A stretch of 12,755 nt of DNA from Clostridia bacterium. GTDB taxonomy: Bacteria > Bacillota > Clostridia > RGIG6154. The stretch covers positions 1 through 12,755 of the forward strand of contig JAGARF010000145.1 in the NCBI GenBank assembly GCA_017622395.1. Reading direction: 5' to 3'. Each line of letters opens with the position of its first letter. Within the stretch, counting starts at the first letter, position 1. Shown here in pieces: positions 5,328 through 12,755 of this stretch. The translations under genes and the position numbers were made by a program. The notes below the pieces were generated by a model. It was not told the DNA's origin. It saw nothing but the letters and a program-made list of their open reading frames with translations, and ran no database searches.

Positions 5328-6872
5328 TTACTTGTTAAGAATACTTTCCCCTGTAAGCTCTATATCGCCTAAAATAGCATCTGCAAGCATTTTAACAGTT
5401 TCTTTTGAAGGAGTTGTATTCATTTCGATAAATGTTGGGTCTTCAGGGAAATATTCTGTTGCAAAATATGGCGAACCATAGTTAACAATAAGCTTTTTCT
5501 TTTTGTCAAAGAGATGTGAAGCCCAGATAAGCATATGGGGAACACTCCATTGTGCAACGAAAAAGGCATTAACATTGAAAATTACAAGGTCATACTGTGC
5601 CTGAAGTGCGTCAATATCATTCTGCCAGCAAACACGGGACGGAACATCATAAATATCTCTCTTAACATCTGCTGTAAAGCCTCTGTTTTCAAGCTCATCT
5701 TTTAAAAGGTATGAAGAAACCTTATCTTCGTCTGTTGCGTCAACAATAAGGATTTTCTTGACTTGTTCGTTAGATATAGGAAGAAGTCCTATGTTGTTTC
5801 TCAGCATACACATACCATGTCTGATACAGTCAAGCTTAACCTGATCAACATATTCAGGGTCAGGAGTATCATAGGTTTTGTTTTCCAAAGCGTCAAGTCT
5901 GAATTTTTCCATTCTTTCAATTCTTTCTAATGCGTCATCAAGTCTTGACATTGGGATTTCACCGCTTAAAATCTGTCTTTCAATTTCCTCGGCAGCTTCA
6001 ACAGGAGGCCAAAGAAGAATATCTGCACCTGCCTTGAAAGCCTGAACTGTTTCTTTTACCAAATCGCCTGTTGCGTTTCCGCCCATAATGAGAGCGTCGG
6101 TTATAACAGCACCCTTAAAGCCAAGCTCGCCTTTTAAAAGGTCTGTTGTTAATTTTTTAGAGTATGTTGCTATAGGATAAAAGCCGTCTGTGAACTCATT
6201 GTCGTATGATTTCAGGGAAACATGAGTTGTCATAACAGACATAACATCTTCTTTAAACATTTCTTTGTATGTATAGCCGTAGGTTTCCATCCATTTATCA
6301 AAAGGAAGCTTGTTTGAGCCGGGACCGATATGCATATTTACAAAGTATGTTCCAAGTCCGGGGAAATGCTTAACAGTTGCACAAACACCCTGCTCCTGAA
6401 TACCTTTTACTACCTGTCTGTAAATACTTGCAACAAGCTTCGGGTCGTCGCTAATTGCCATAAGGTACATTAAAGGGTCAAAGCACATATCAATGCTCGG
6501 TCCGAGTATCATATCAATACCCTTATCGTTCATCTGCATACCAAGTGTTTTACCCCACTTGTACGCATCATCAAGATTTTTTGATGCACCAAGGGAACGC
6601 TGGTTATCAGCTAAAACAGTTTGTCCTCTTACTGCTGCAAAGTCTGCACATACCCAAAGTCTGTTCTTTGCATACTTTTTACATTCATTAAGCTTGTCGA
6701 AATCAAACTGTGTTCCTATTTCAATGCCGTTTTCATCACGGAGCACATCGGCTTCACCGTAGTAAATCCCTCCAACAGGATATTTCTCAAAAAATTTTTC
6801 AGGTCCTCCGTGAGTGTTTATTTCACGGATAGTAACAGAAAATGTTTTGAAGATTTTTTCTCTTAATGTCAT
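5328..6872 (-). CDS. Glycoside hydrolase family 3 protein, NagZ-like, divergent active site
   Basis: This 514-residue cytoplasmic protein has no signal peptide. It has a GH3 N-terminal TIM barrel (about 1-330) and a C-terminal alpha/beta region (about 345-505). GH3 marks are KHFPG (168-172) and VITDALIMGG (256-265) with probable nucleophile Asp259. In NagZ-type enzymes the acid/base is an Asp-x-His dyad after KHFPG. Here the corresponding positions read Asn179-Met-His181, so His is kept and Asp is replaced. The usual DQEGG loop is also altered (CADFAAVRGQ, 75-84). The enzyme may therefore use a different substrate, or be weak or inactive. The ATG is supported by GGGAG about eight bases upstream. 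Followed by the sugar-binding lipoprotein gene, it plausibly cleaves imported oligosaccharides. Family is firm, specificity unknown. Confidence 0.9.
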   Translation of the reverse strand: MTLREKIFKTFSVTIREINTHGGPEKFFEKYPVGGIYYGEADVLRDENGIEIGTQFDFDKLNECKKYAKNRLWVCADFAAVRGQTVLADNQRSLGASKNLDDAYKWGKTLGMQMNDKGIDMILGPSIDMCFDPLMYLMAISDDPKLVASIYRQVVKGIQEQGVCATVKHFPGLGTYFVNMHIGPGSNKLPFDKWMETYGYTYKEMFKEDVMSVMTTHVSLKSYDNEFTDGFYPIATYSKKLTTDLLKGELGFKGAVITDALIMGGNATGDLVKETVQAFKAGADILLWPPVEAAEEIERQILSGEIPMSRLDDALERIERMEKFRLDALENKTYDTPDPEYVDQVKLDCIRHGMCMLRNNIGLLPISNEQVKKILIVDATDEDKVSSYLLKDELENRGFTADVKRDIYDVPSRVCWQNDIDALQAQYDLVIFNVNAFFVAQWSVPHMLIWASHLFDKKKKLIVNYGSPYFATEYFPEDPTFIEMNTTPSKETVKMLADAILGDIELTGESILNK

Positions 6873-6910
6873 AAATTACACTCCCTTTTTAAAAGATGAA
6901 TTTTTTTTTG

Positions 6911-6939
6911 ATTGTATCACACAGAATACTTAAATTCAA
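6911..6939 (-). promoter_or_regulatory. Promoter of the GH3 gene
   Basis: On the minus strand, TTGAAT (6934-6939), a 17-base spacer and TACAAT (6911-6916). The predicted start near 6904 leaves a leader of about 30 bases with the GGGAG ribosome binding site. It is divergent from the operator at 7036-7070 and about 100 bases away from it. Confidence 0.7.
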
Positions 6940-7035
6940 GAGGAATAAAAGAAAAAACCACAATTTATGTGTGTTATACTTGCTTTATTTTTGGCTGTGT
7001 TCCGAATTAAAGAATTTAGAAAATATACAAAATTT

Positions 7036-7096
7036 AATATTGTGCAAAAAAAACTAAAAATTATGCAAAGAAAAAAGACAGTATCCGTAGTATAAT
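7036..7096 (+). promoter_or_regulatory. Candidate AraC-type operator and promoter of the HU/beta-helix operon
   Basis: Half-sites GTGCAAAA (7042-7049) and ATGCAAAG (7063-7070) are direct repeats 21 bases apart, and TATAAT (7091-7096) begins 28 bases after the second. The would-be -35 (AAGAAA, 7068-7073) does not match consensus and overlaps the second half-site. All spacings equal those upstream of the DUF4432 gene, and 19 of the 20 bases at 7030-7049 match 2477-2496. An activator, probably the window's AraC-family protein, is inferred to drive this operon. Confidence 0.7.
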
Positions 7097-7199
7097 TTAT
7101 GGTGAGAATATGCTATAAGTGGCGATATATCAATCTGGAAACAATATACATTAGAACAAATTTAAAAAATATGTTATTATAAAGTGAGGAGAGAAATAT

Positions 7200-7475
7200 A
7201 TGAAAAAATCAGAATTAATTGCCAAGGTGGCAGCTTCATTGAACAAAGATGAAGAAGAAGTTAAAACTGTTTTTGAAACAGTAACAGACGAAATTATCAA
7301 TCAGCTCAGAAGCGGAGAAACCGTAAGAATACATGGTTTTGGCAATTTCGTTCCAAGACCTTACGGCGAAAGGAAATGTTACAACCCGAGAACAGGAAAA
7401 AATATAACCATTCCTTCAAGCGTTCAGCCAGCTTTTATTCCGGGAAAGAAAATGAGGGTTATGATTCAAAAATAA
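7200..7475 (+). CDS. HU/IHF-family DNA-binding protein
   Basis: This small nucleoid-associated protein binds and bends DNA as a dimer. Its 91 residues are full HU length: N-terminal helices (1-40), GFGNF (46-50) and the beta-arm motif YNPRTG (61-66), in which Pro63 is the likely residue that inserts between bases. The start is set by AGGAG eight bases upstream. The gene is first in an apparent operon, with the secreted beta-helix gene starting only 24 bases after its stop. This is an unusual position for a nucleoid protein. It may be a paralogue specialised for this locus rather than the main HU, which would have to be sought elsewhere in the genome. Confidence 0.96.
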   Translation: MKKSELIAKVAASLNKDEEEVKTVFETVTDEIINQLRSGETVRIHGFGNFVPRPYGERKCYNPRTGKNITIPSSVQPAFIPGKKMRVMIQK

Positions 7476-7499
7476 TTACTATAAAGAAAGGAAATGAAT

Positions 7500-10400
7500 A
7501 TGAAAAGAAAACTTATTGCACTGACATTGACAGCCCTTTTAATATTTTCTTCCGTAACAACACTTGCGGCTGTTGAAAATGAAGGAAATGTCATTTATGT
7601 CAGTCCAAACGGAAGCGATATGAATGAGGGAACAATTGACAAGCCTCTTAAATCGCTTAAGGCTGCAAAGGAAAAAGCGGCAACTATGGACAACAACCAG
7701 CCTTTGTCGGTTGTGTTCAGAGGGGGATTTTACTATATAAATGAACCTGTTGAATTTTCATTAAGAGATTCAGGAACAGAAGAATTCCCTGTCCGTTATA
7801 TGGCGTATGAAGGTGAAAAGCCTGTATTTACATCTTCAACAAAGCTTGATGTAAGTCTTTTTAAGCCTGTAACAGATAAAGATGTTCTTGCAAGAATTCC
7901 TGAAGAAGCAAGGGACTATGTTCTTGAGCTTGATTTAACAAAGCTTGGCATATATGCATCCGATGTTTTATGGAATAAGGCAACAGGCTCTTATACGGAA
8001 AATTGGATTGATTTATACCTTAACGGAAAAACTCAGCAGGTTGCTCAGTGGCCAAACGGTATGATGAACTATGATATATACAGTAAGCCTATAAGTGCAG
8101 GTTCAACATCAAGAACAAGTACAGACGGCGGTTCCTTTGAGGTTACAACACCAAGAATATTCAGATGGACAACAGCTGACCCTGACCAGACAATGACTAT
8201 GGGTTATTTCGGAAACGACTATACATACGCAGGAAATATGCTTAAAAGCGTGGACACTGAAAAAATGATAGTTAATCATACCTACGGAACGACCTACGGT
8301 ATAATATCTGCACATACAAGAAGATATAAGGTTTTAAATCTTATTGAGGAGCTTGATATCCCTACAGAGTTTTTTGTAGATAGAAAGACCGAAAAGCTAT
8401 ACTATTATCCTCCTTATGATTTAGAAGGAAGCGATCTTCACCTTTCTATCAATAATCAGTTCCCTTTAATCAGAGTGGACGGAGCGGAGTATATAAACTT
8501 TGAAAATCTTGAATTTTACGGTATGCATCAGGCTATGAATTTTGCTAACAGCAGTGACATAAAAATTCTCGGATGCACATTCTTTGGTTCAAGAGATGTT
8601 ATGGTTGATTTTACATTGGATAACCGTTATGTTGGTGGCATAAGAAAGATTGGTCTTAATGAGACTGCATATACTGCAAACTGCAAAAATTTCATTATAG
8701 ACTCCTGTAATTTCTATGATGGAAATGTTGGTATGCTCAATACTACAATGGGTGACAGTACATATCTTGAAAAATCAAATTCTTATGTAAGAAACTGTTT
8801 CTTTGAACGAAGCAGTCTTGTTAACGGTAATACCACAACTGTAAGAATGGATAACAGTTGCGGAGTTAACTTTGTTAACAACTCAATGCATAATCTGTTT
8901 TTCCATGCGATTGACTATGCCGGAAATTATGCTAAAATTCAATATAACGAAATATACAATGCAACAAGAGACCCTCACGATGCAGGTGTTATATACCACT
9001 GGCGTGAATTTACCGCAAGAGCAAACGATATAGCATATAATATTATCCACGATACTGATAATAAGGGCATACAGGACACAAGTTCAGGTACTGTTGGTAT
9101 ATACAGCGACGGTGAAAATTCAGGAAACCGTATTCATCATAATATATTATGGAATAACGGTAACCCAATCCACCATAATGCAGGTGTAACAAACGATGTT
9201 TCATATAATATTATGATGAAAGCAAGAAGAAAAGGCATGGCATTTACATATCTTAACTATATATACAGTGCTGATTTAAGAGCAGAAGCCATTCCTTTGC
9301 TTGTTGACATTGCACCATGGTGGCTTGAAGAGTTCCCTGAGCTTGAATATGAAATTTATCATGCTCAGAACATAAAGCAGGGCTCGCATAATACAACCAT
9401 CAATTATAATATTTCAGACTCTAAGGATGGTTCATCACCTGCAGGAATAGCAACACTTCTTGAATATAAAAACAATGTTATAATTGACCCTGTAAAAGAC
9501 ACTTCAATGTTTGTTGATTATGACAACAACGATTTCAGATTAAAAGCAGGAACAGAGTTTGCAAAGGACTTCCCTGATGCATTGACCGATGAAAACTTCG
9601 ATTATGCATGGACAGGCGTTCAGGTAAACGACTACAGAAAAACACTTCCTTATTTTAATGAAGAAAATTCTCCGTTCTATATGACATATCCAAGAAACGG
9701 ACAAAGCGGAATTTACACAAATGAGGCTGCACTTTATTGGGAAAATGCAAGAGGTGCTGACAGATACACAGTTACCATTGCAAAAGATAAAGAAATGACT
9801 GATATTGTTGAAAGCACTATTTGCGAGAACAACTACCTTGAGCATCTTGAGCTTGAAGATAATACAACATATTATTGGACAGTTGAAGCAGAAAACTATT
9901 CTGTAAACTCGCCTTCAAAGTGGAAGAGCATAAGCGGAGTGCACAGCTTTTCAACAGGAAAAAGTCTTGCTGATACAACGCTGACAGTGCATTATATGGA
10001 AAGAATGATTTCTGACTTAGATAAGATTGTTGAAGGCACAAAAGAGGGCGAATTCCCACAGGGCTCAAAGCAAAAGATAATCGATGCAGTTGAAAGTGCC
10101 AAGAAAAATATCAGCAAAAACAACATAACTCAGGAAGAGGTAGACGAGGAGCTTGAAACTCTCAAAAAGATTCATTCAGAGGTTGCAGGTTCTATGTATA
10201 TCAAGACAGTAGGAATTTCAGATATGATGCCTGATAAGATGAATTGGCGTGGTCTTGGTATAGTATCAACAGGCAGCAATAATCCTATGAAGTTTGAATA
10301 TGATGAAGAAAACGGCATACTTAAGATGACAGCTATGGTTGATAACCAGTCAGCAATAACAGACGGATTATTAAGCGACAAGGTTGTAAGAAAATACAGA

Positions 10401-12350
10401 ATGAGAATAAATTGGAACGGTGCAAGCACCTGGATGATATTCGGCGAAAAGGTAAACAAGGATTTCTCAGTTGACCCTAACTACAAAGTTGACGGATTGA
10501 ATGCAGAAGGTGCAGGTTACGGCTGGAACTCAAATTCTATAGTAGTAACAGGGGACTTTGGAGGCATTGAAATCCATAACAGAGCCAATAAATCCACACC
10601 TATTATTGAAACTGTAACAAACAACTATGTTAAAGACGGTGAATGGTTTGACCTTGAAATGGGCAGTATCACAACCCTTGCAGGTGACCGTTATATCGTA
10701 AGAATGAACGGCAAAGAAATATTTAATAAGCCTATTGAAAACTTTACAATCGGAGAACCTGGTAAATTCTATGTTTGTTTCCCTGTAAAAGGAATGAGCA
10801 TGGAAATCCAGAATCCTGACGGCTTTACAGAAAGTGAACCATATATGATGGTTGCACCAAGCGGAACTGTTGAGGCAGGAAAAGAGCTTAAAGTATTCGA
10901 TATTGAAAACAAGACAGCAAAAGACAGCTGGAGAGCGGGCGTGGCAGAAGTTGAAACAGGTGCAGACTTTGTCCGTGCAAAAGCAATAGACCAGAAAGCA
11001 AAGAGCTCACTTATTTATAACGCAGAAGAAATTTACAACTCAATTGTAAACTTTGATACAAACTTCAAAGAGCTTACTTATGAAAATCCGTTTGTTATCT
11101 CTATGAGAGCAACAAATCCTGACGGTGATTATATTTCAAGAGGAAGCGACAACTACTACTTTACAATTAAGCCGGGCTATGCAGAAATTTTCAGAACAGG
11201 AAATAATTCTGCAACAATGATAGCAAAAATCAAGAATAACGGAATATATAAAGCAAATGAACGCACAAACATTCAGGCAGCTACTGTTGACTGTGAGGGC
11301 GGAACAAGAGTTGTTCTTGAGATAAACGGCACAAGAATGATAGATGTTATTGACCCTAACACAACAAAGGAAAGCGGATATCTTGCATTCTGGAGTGACG
11401 AGGGTAAGGAAATTGAAATTCTTAAGCCTTCAATGCCGCCAATAACACTTGATGAAGTATACCTTAAACCGTATGTTGAAAGAGGAGCTTTGGTTGTTAC
11501 ACAGCAGCAGGCTAAAAAGTCTGCAGGCGAATGGACAGAGGCAGGAATTGGTGTTAACGGAGCACCTCTTGCATGCAACAATCAGAAAGCAGGTCCTGCA
11601 GCACTTGAATATGAATTAAAAGCACCAAATGATGTTTATGATGTATATTATTGGGCAGGAAATACCTACACAGGTGATGAAAATGTTAAGGTTACAATTA
11701 TCTCACCATATGACGGCTTAAACAGAGAATTCATTATCAGCAACAGATACTCAGAGGTTGGCTGGATGTATATGGGAACATATACAACAACTGACGAAGT
11801 AATCAGAGCAAAGGTTGAAGGCTCAGGTGAAGGCGACTTGCGTTCAGGCGGATTTAAGCTTATTAAATCTACAGATAATGAAAGATTGTTCAGCAGATTA
11901 GTATATGAGAACAAAGGCTCAGTAGTATTAAACACAGGTAAGAAGATGGCATTTGTTAACGGACAGCCAACTATCTTAAATACAGAGCCTGTTGTGGTTA
12001 ACGGCAGAACAATGGTACCAATCAGATTTATTTCAGAAGCCTTTGGTGCAACAGTTAAGTGGGATAATGCTACTTCATCTGCAACAATAAACGCAGACGG
12101 ACATACTCTTGTGTTTAAGCTTAACCAGACAGCATATACAGTTGACGGCACAGTAAAACAGCTTGAACAGCCACTTACAACAACAAACGGAAGAATGATG
12201 CTTCCTATAAGAGTTATTTCAGAGGATTTAGGCAAGAATGTTTATTGGGAAGAAACAAACAGCGGACTTATCATAATAAATGATAAAGAAATCGTTGTTC
12301 AGGGACTTAAAGATAACATTCAGGCGGCGATAAACTATTATCTGCAATAA
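7500..12350 (+). CDS. Secreted multidomain right-handed beta-helix protein, GH141-like, with C-terminal copper-amine-oxidase-like stalk
   Basis: A secreted protein of 1616 residues, probably a polysaccharide-degrading enzyme. Order of parts: signal peptide (1-24, ending TLAA); YVSPNGSDMNEGT (33-45), which opens many parallel beta-helix enzymes; GH141-like N-terminal features such as LYLNGKTQQVAQWPNG (172-187); beta-helix repeats (about 320-660) with DAGVIY (494-499) and GIYSDG (533-538), where aspartates may be catalytic; a fibronectin-III-like domain (about 725-820); a helical linker (about 825-895); two beta-sandwich regions resembling LamG-type folds (about 900-1310); a possible carbohydrate-binding module (about 1320-1456); and two tandem units of the copper-amine-oxidase N-terminal-like (stalk) domain (about 1474-1600). 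I chose the ATG at 7500 over 7494 because AAAGGAA lies 6-7 bases before it. Characterised GH141 members include an alpha-L-fucosidase and a xylanase; the substrate here is unknown. Confidence 0.85.
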   Translation: MKRKLIALTLTALLIFSSVTTLAAVENEGNVIYVSPNGSDMNEGTIDKPLKSLKAAKEKAATMDNNQPLSVVFRGGFYYINEPVEFSLRDSGTEEFPVRYMAYEGEKPVFTSSTKLDVSLFKPVTDKDVLARIPEEARDYVLELDLTKLGIYASDVLWNKATGSYTENWIDLYLNGKTQQVAQWPNGMMNYDIYSKPISAGSTSRTSTDGGSFEVTTPRIFRWTTADPDQTMTMGYFGNDYTYAGNMLKSVDTEKMIVNHTYGTTYGIISAHTRRYKVLNLIEELDIPTEFFVDRKTEKLYYYPPYDLEGSDLHLSINNQFPLIRVDGAEYINFENLEFYGMHQAMNFANSSDIKILGCTFFGSRDVMVDFTLDNRYVGGIRKIGLNETAYTANCKNFIIDSCNFYDGNVGMLNTTMGDSTYLEKSNSYVRNCFFERSSLVNGNTTTVRMDNSCGVNFVNNSMHNLFFHAIDYAGNYAKIQYNEIYNATRDPHDAGVIYHWREFTARANDIAYNIIHDTDNKGIQDTSSGTVGIYSDGENSGNRIHHNILWNNGNPIHHNAGVTNDVSYNIMMKARRKGMAFTYLNYIYSADLRAEAIPLLVDIAPWWLEEFPELEYEIYHAQNIKQGSHNTTINYNISDSKDGSSPAGIATLLEYKNNVIIDPVKDTSMFVDYDNNDFRLKAGTEFAKDFPDALTDENFDYAWTGVQVNDYRKTLPYFNEENSPFYMTYPRNGQSGIYTNEAALYWENARGADRYTVTIAKDKEMTDIVESTICENNYLEHLELEDNTTYYWTVEAENYSVNSPSKWKSISGVHSFSTGKSLADTTLTVHYMERMISDLDKIVEGTKEGEFPQGSKQKIIDAVESAKKNISKNNITQEEVDEELETLKKIHSEVAGSMYIKTVGISDMMPDKMNWRGLGIVSTGSNNPMKFEYDEENGILKMTAMVDNQSAITDGLLSDKVVRKYRMRINWNGASTWMIFGEKVNKDFSVDPNYKVDGLNAEGAGYGWNSNSIVVTGDFGGIEIHNRANKSTPIIETVTNNYVKDGEWFDLEMGSITTLAGDRYIVRMNGKEIFNKPIENFTIGEPGKFYVCFPVKGMSMEIQNPDGFTESEPYMMVAPSGTVEAGKELKVFDIENKTAKDSWRAGVAEVETGADFVRAKAIDQKAKSSLIYNAEEIYNSIVNFDTNFKELTYENPFVISMRATNPDGDYISRGSDNYYFTIKPGYAEIFRTGNNSATMIAKIKNNGIYKANERTNIQAATVDCEGGTRVVLEINGTRMIDVIDPNTTKESGYLAFWSDEGKEIEILKPSMPPITLDEVYLKPYVERGALVVTQQQAKKSAGEWTEAGIGVNGAPLACNNQKAGPAALEYELKAPNDVYDVYYWAGNTYTGDENVKVTIISPYDGLNREFIISNRYSEVGWMYMGTYTTTDEVIRAKVEGSGEGDLRSGGFKLIKSTDNERLFSRLVYENKGSVVLNTGKKMAFVNGQPTILNTEPVVVNGRTMVPIRFISEAFGATVKWDNATSSATINADGHTLVFKLNQTAYTVDGTVKQLEQPLTTTNGRMMLPIRVISEDLGKNVYWEETNSGLIIINDKEIVVQGLKDNIQAAINYYLQ
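11988..12278 (+). repeat. Two tandem units of the copper-amine-oxidase-like stalk domain
   Basis: Unit 1 (11988-12089) and unit 2 (12174-12278) encode related segments: VVNGRTMVPIRFISEAFGATVKW and TTNGRMMLPIRVISEDLGKNVYW share NGR-M-PIR-ISE--G---W in the same spacing. This is a protein-level duplication with drifted codons, typical of this domain in clostridial and Paenibacillus surface proteins. Confidence 0.85.
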
Positions 12351-12362
12351 GGGAGGATTAAG

Positions 12363-12746
12363 ATGAGAATGTATAAAAAACTTATTACTTTAATTCTTGT
12401 ACTTACAATGGTGCTGAGCCAAGGGGTTTTAACACCCCTTGCTGCTGAGCAGTCAATCTACAGTGAAGAAATAGAAGTAATAAAGGCTTTAGGAATAATG
12501 GTGGGTGACGAAAACGGTGATTTCGGTGCACAGAATAATCTTACAAGAGCAGAATTTGCAAATGTTTTTACAGTTTTGCTCCAGATTAACGACTCAGATA
12601 CCGCAAAAGAAAATGCCTGGTATTTCAAAGCAGGAGAAGATCTGAAAAATCAGGTGCTTGACGGCGAAAAAGTACAGAGATTTACAGATGTACCTGCAGA
12701 CCATTGGGCATACGGTGTTATAGAGCAGGTAACAAGCCGTGGTTAG
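12363..12746 (+). CDS. S-layer homology (SLH) domain protein, interrupted by an in-frame TAG near the window end
   Basis: SLH domains attach surface proteins to secondary cell-wall polymer. The visible 127 residues have a signal peptide (about 1-28, ending PLAA), a first SLH module (about 33-75; LGIMVGDENGDF, NLTRAEF) and the start of a second (RFTDVPADHWAYGVIEQVTSRG, 106-127). TAG at 12744-12746 then interrupts the reading frame, but the next three codons give Met-Ile-Gly, continuing the SLH pattern RG-x-M-I-G. The stop is therefore inside a domain: a nonsense mutation, a sequencing or assembly error at the edge, or, less likely, read-through. The start has AGGGAGG six bases upstream and lies 12 bases after the beta-helix gene, so both are in one operon. 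Complete SLH proteins are usually much longer. The rest lies outside the window. Confidence 0.85.
   Translation: MRMYKKLITLILVLTMVLSQGVLTPLAAEQSIYSEEIEVIKALGIMVGDENGDFGAQNNLTRAEFANVFTVLLQINDSDTAKENAWYFKAGEDLKNQVLDGEKVQRFTDVPADHWAYGVIEQVTSRG
12412..12450 (+). repeat. Hairpin flanked by 8-bp direct repeats inside the SLH signal-peptide region
   Basis: AAGGGGT (12421-12427) pairs with ACCCCTT (12434-12440) around a 6-base loop, extended by one C:G pair. TGCTGAGC occurs on both sides (12412-12419 and 12443-12450). No T tract follows, so it is not a standard terminator. It may be chance or may slow translation early in the gene. Confidence 0.4.
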
Positions 12747-12755
12747 ATGATTGGA

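Larger units (their letters stand above)
6873..7199. other. Divergent control region between GH3 and HU genes
   Basis: These 327 bases contain no open gene that I can support. They hold the minus-strand GH3 promoter (6911-6939), the candidate AraC-type operator and plus-strand promoter (7036-7096), and a leader of about 95 bases before the HU gene. The HU ribosome binding site AGGAG is at 7187-7191, eight bases from the ATG. A second weak plus-strand -10 (TATTAT, 7175-7180) is possible. I recognise no riboswitch or small RNA; 6940-7030 is simple AT-rich DNA. Confidence 0.7.

Noticed and set aside
6940..7030. Riboswitch, CRISPR or small RNA in the long intergenic region
   Set aside because: No repeats, conserved aptamer-like elements or stable hairpin with T tract could be recognised; the stretch is simple AT-rich DNA.
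11666..12235. 189-codon open frame on the minus strand opposite the stalk domains
   Set aside because: It is antisense to a conserved repeated domain and has no recognisable motif or start signal; it results from low stop frequency in the complement.
12744..12746. General reassignment of TAG as a sense codon
   Set aside because: The DUF4432 gene ends with TAG at 3645-3647 immediately at a strong terminator and just before a convergent gene, so TAG is used as a normal stop.

Overview
The window is AT-rich, uses AGGAGG-type ribosome binding sites, and carries Gram-positive features: S-layer homology motifs, a lipobox solute-binding protein and copper-amine-oxidase-like stalk domains. I read it as chromosomal DNA of an anaerobic Bacillota, probably an uncultured Clostridia. 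Genus cannot be fixed from the sequence. Both edges cut genes, so it may be an assembly contig.

Layout. 1-503 (+): the tail of an unrecognised gene overlapping a holin_4-type phage holin, probably a prophage edge or remnant. 541-790: a hairpin terminator, then tRNA-Val(TAC) and tRNA-Met(CAT) on the minus strand behind a near-perfect sigma-A promoter. 810-1538 (+): upp with its own promoter and terminator. 1540-2418 (-): an AraC-family regulator, divergent from an aldose-epimerase-like DUF4432 gene (2601-3647, +) whose last codons lie inside a bidirectional terminator. 3666-6872 (-): a cytoplasmic GH3 glycosidase gene followed by a DUF3502-type sugar-binding lipoprotein gene. 6873-7199: a divergent control region. 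7200 to the end (+): an apparent operon of an HU protein, a 1616-residue secreted GH141-like beta-helix protein, and an S-layer homology protein gene interrupted by an in-frame TAG.

Taken together, 1540-12755 looks like a glycan-use locus. The beta-helix enzyme would act outside the cell, the lipoprotein would capture products, and GH3 and the epimerase-like protein would process sugars inside. The transporter permeases are not in the window.

The main new observation is a shared promoter architecture upstream of both the DUF4432 gene and the HU/beta-helix operon. Each has two half-sites (GTGCAAAA and RTGYAAAK) exactly 21 bp apart in direct orientation, the second starting exactly 28 bp before TATAAT, with no good -35. 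This is the geometry expected of an AraC-type activator and links the local regulator to both transcription units.
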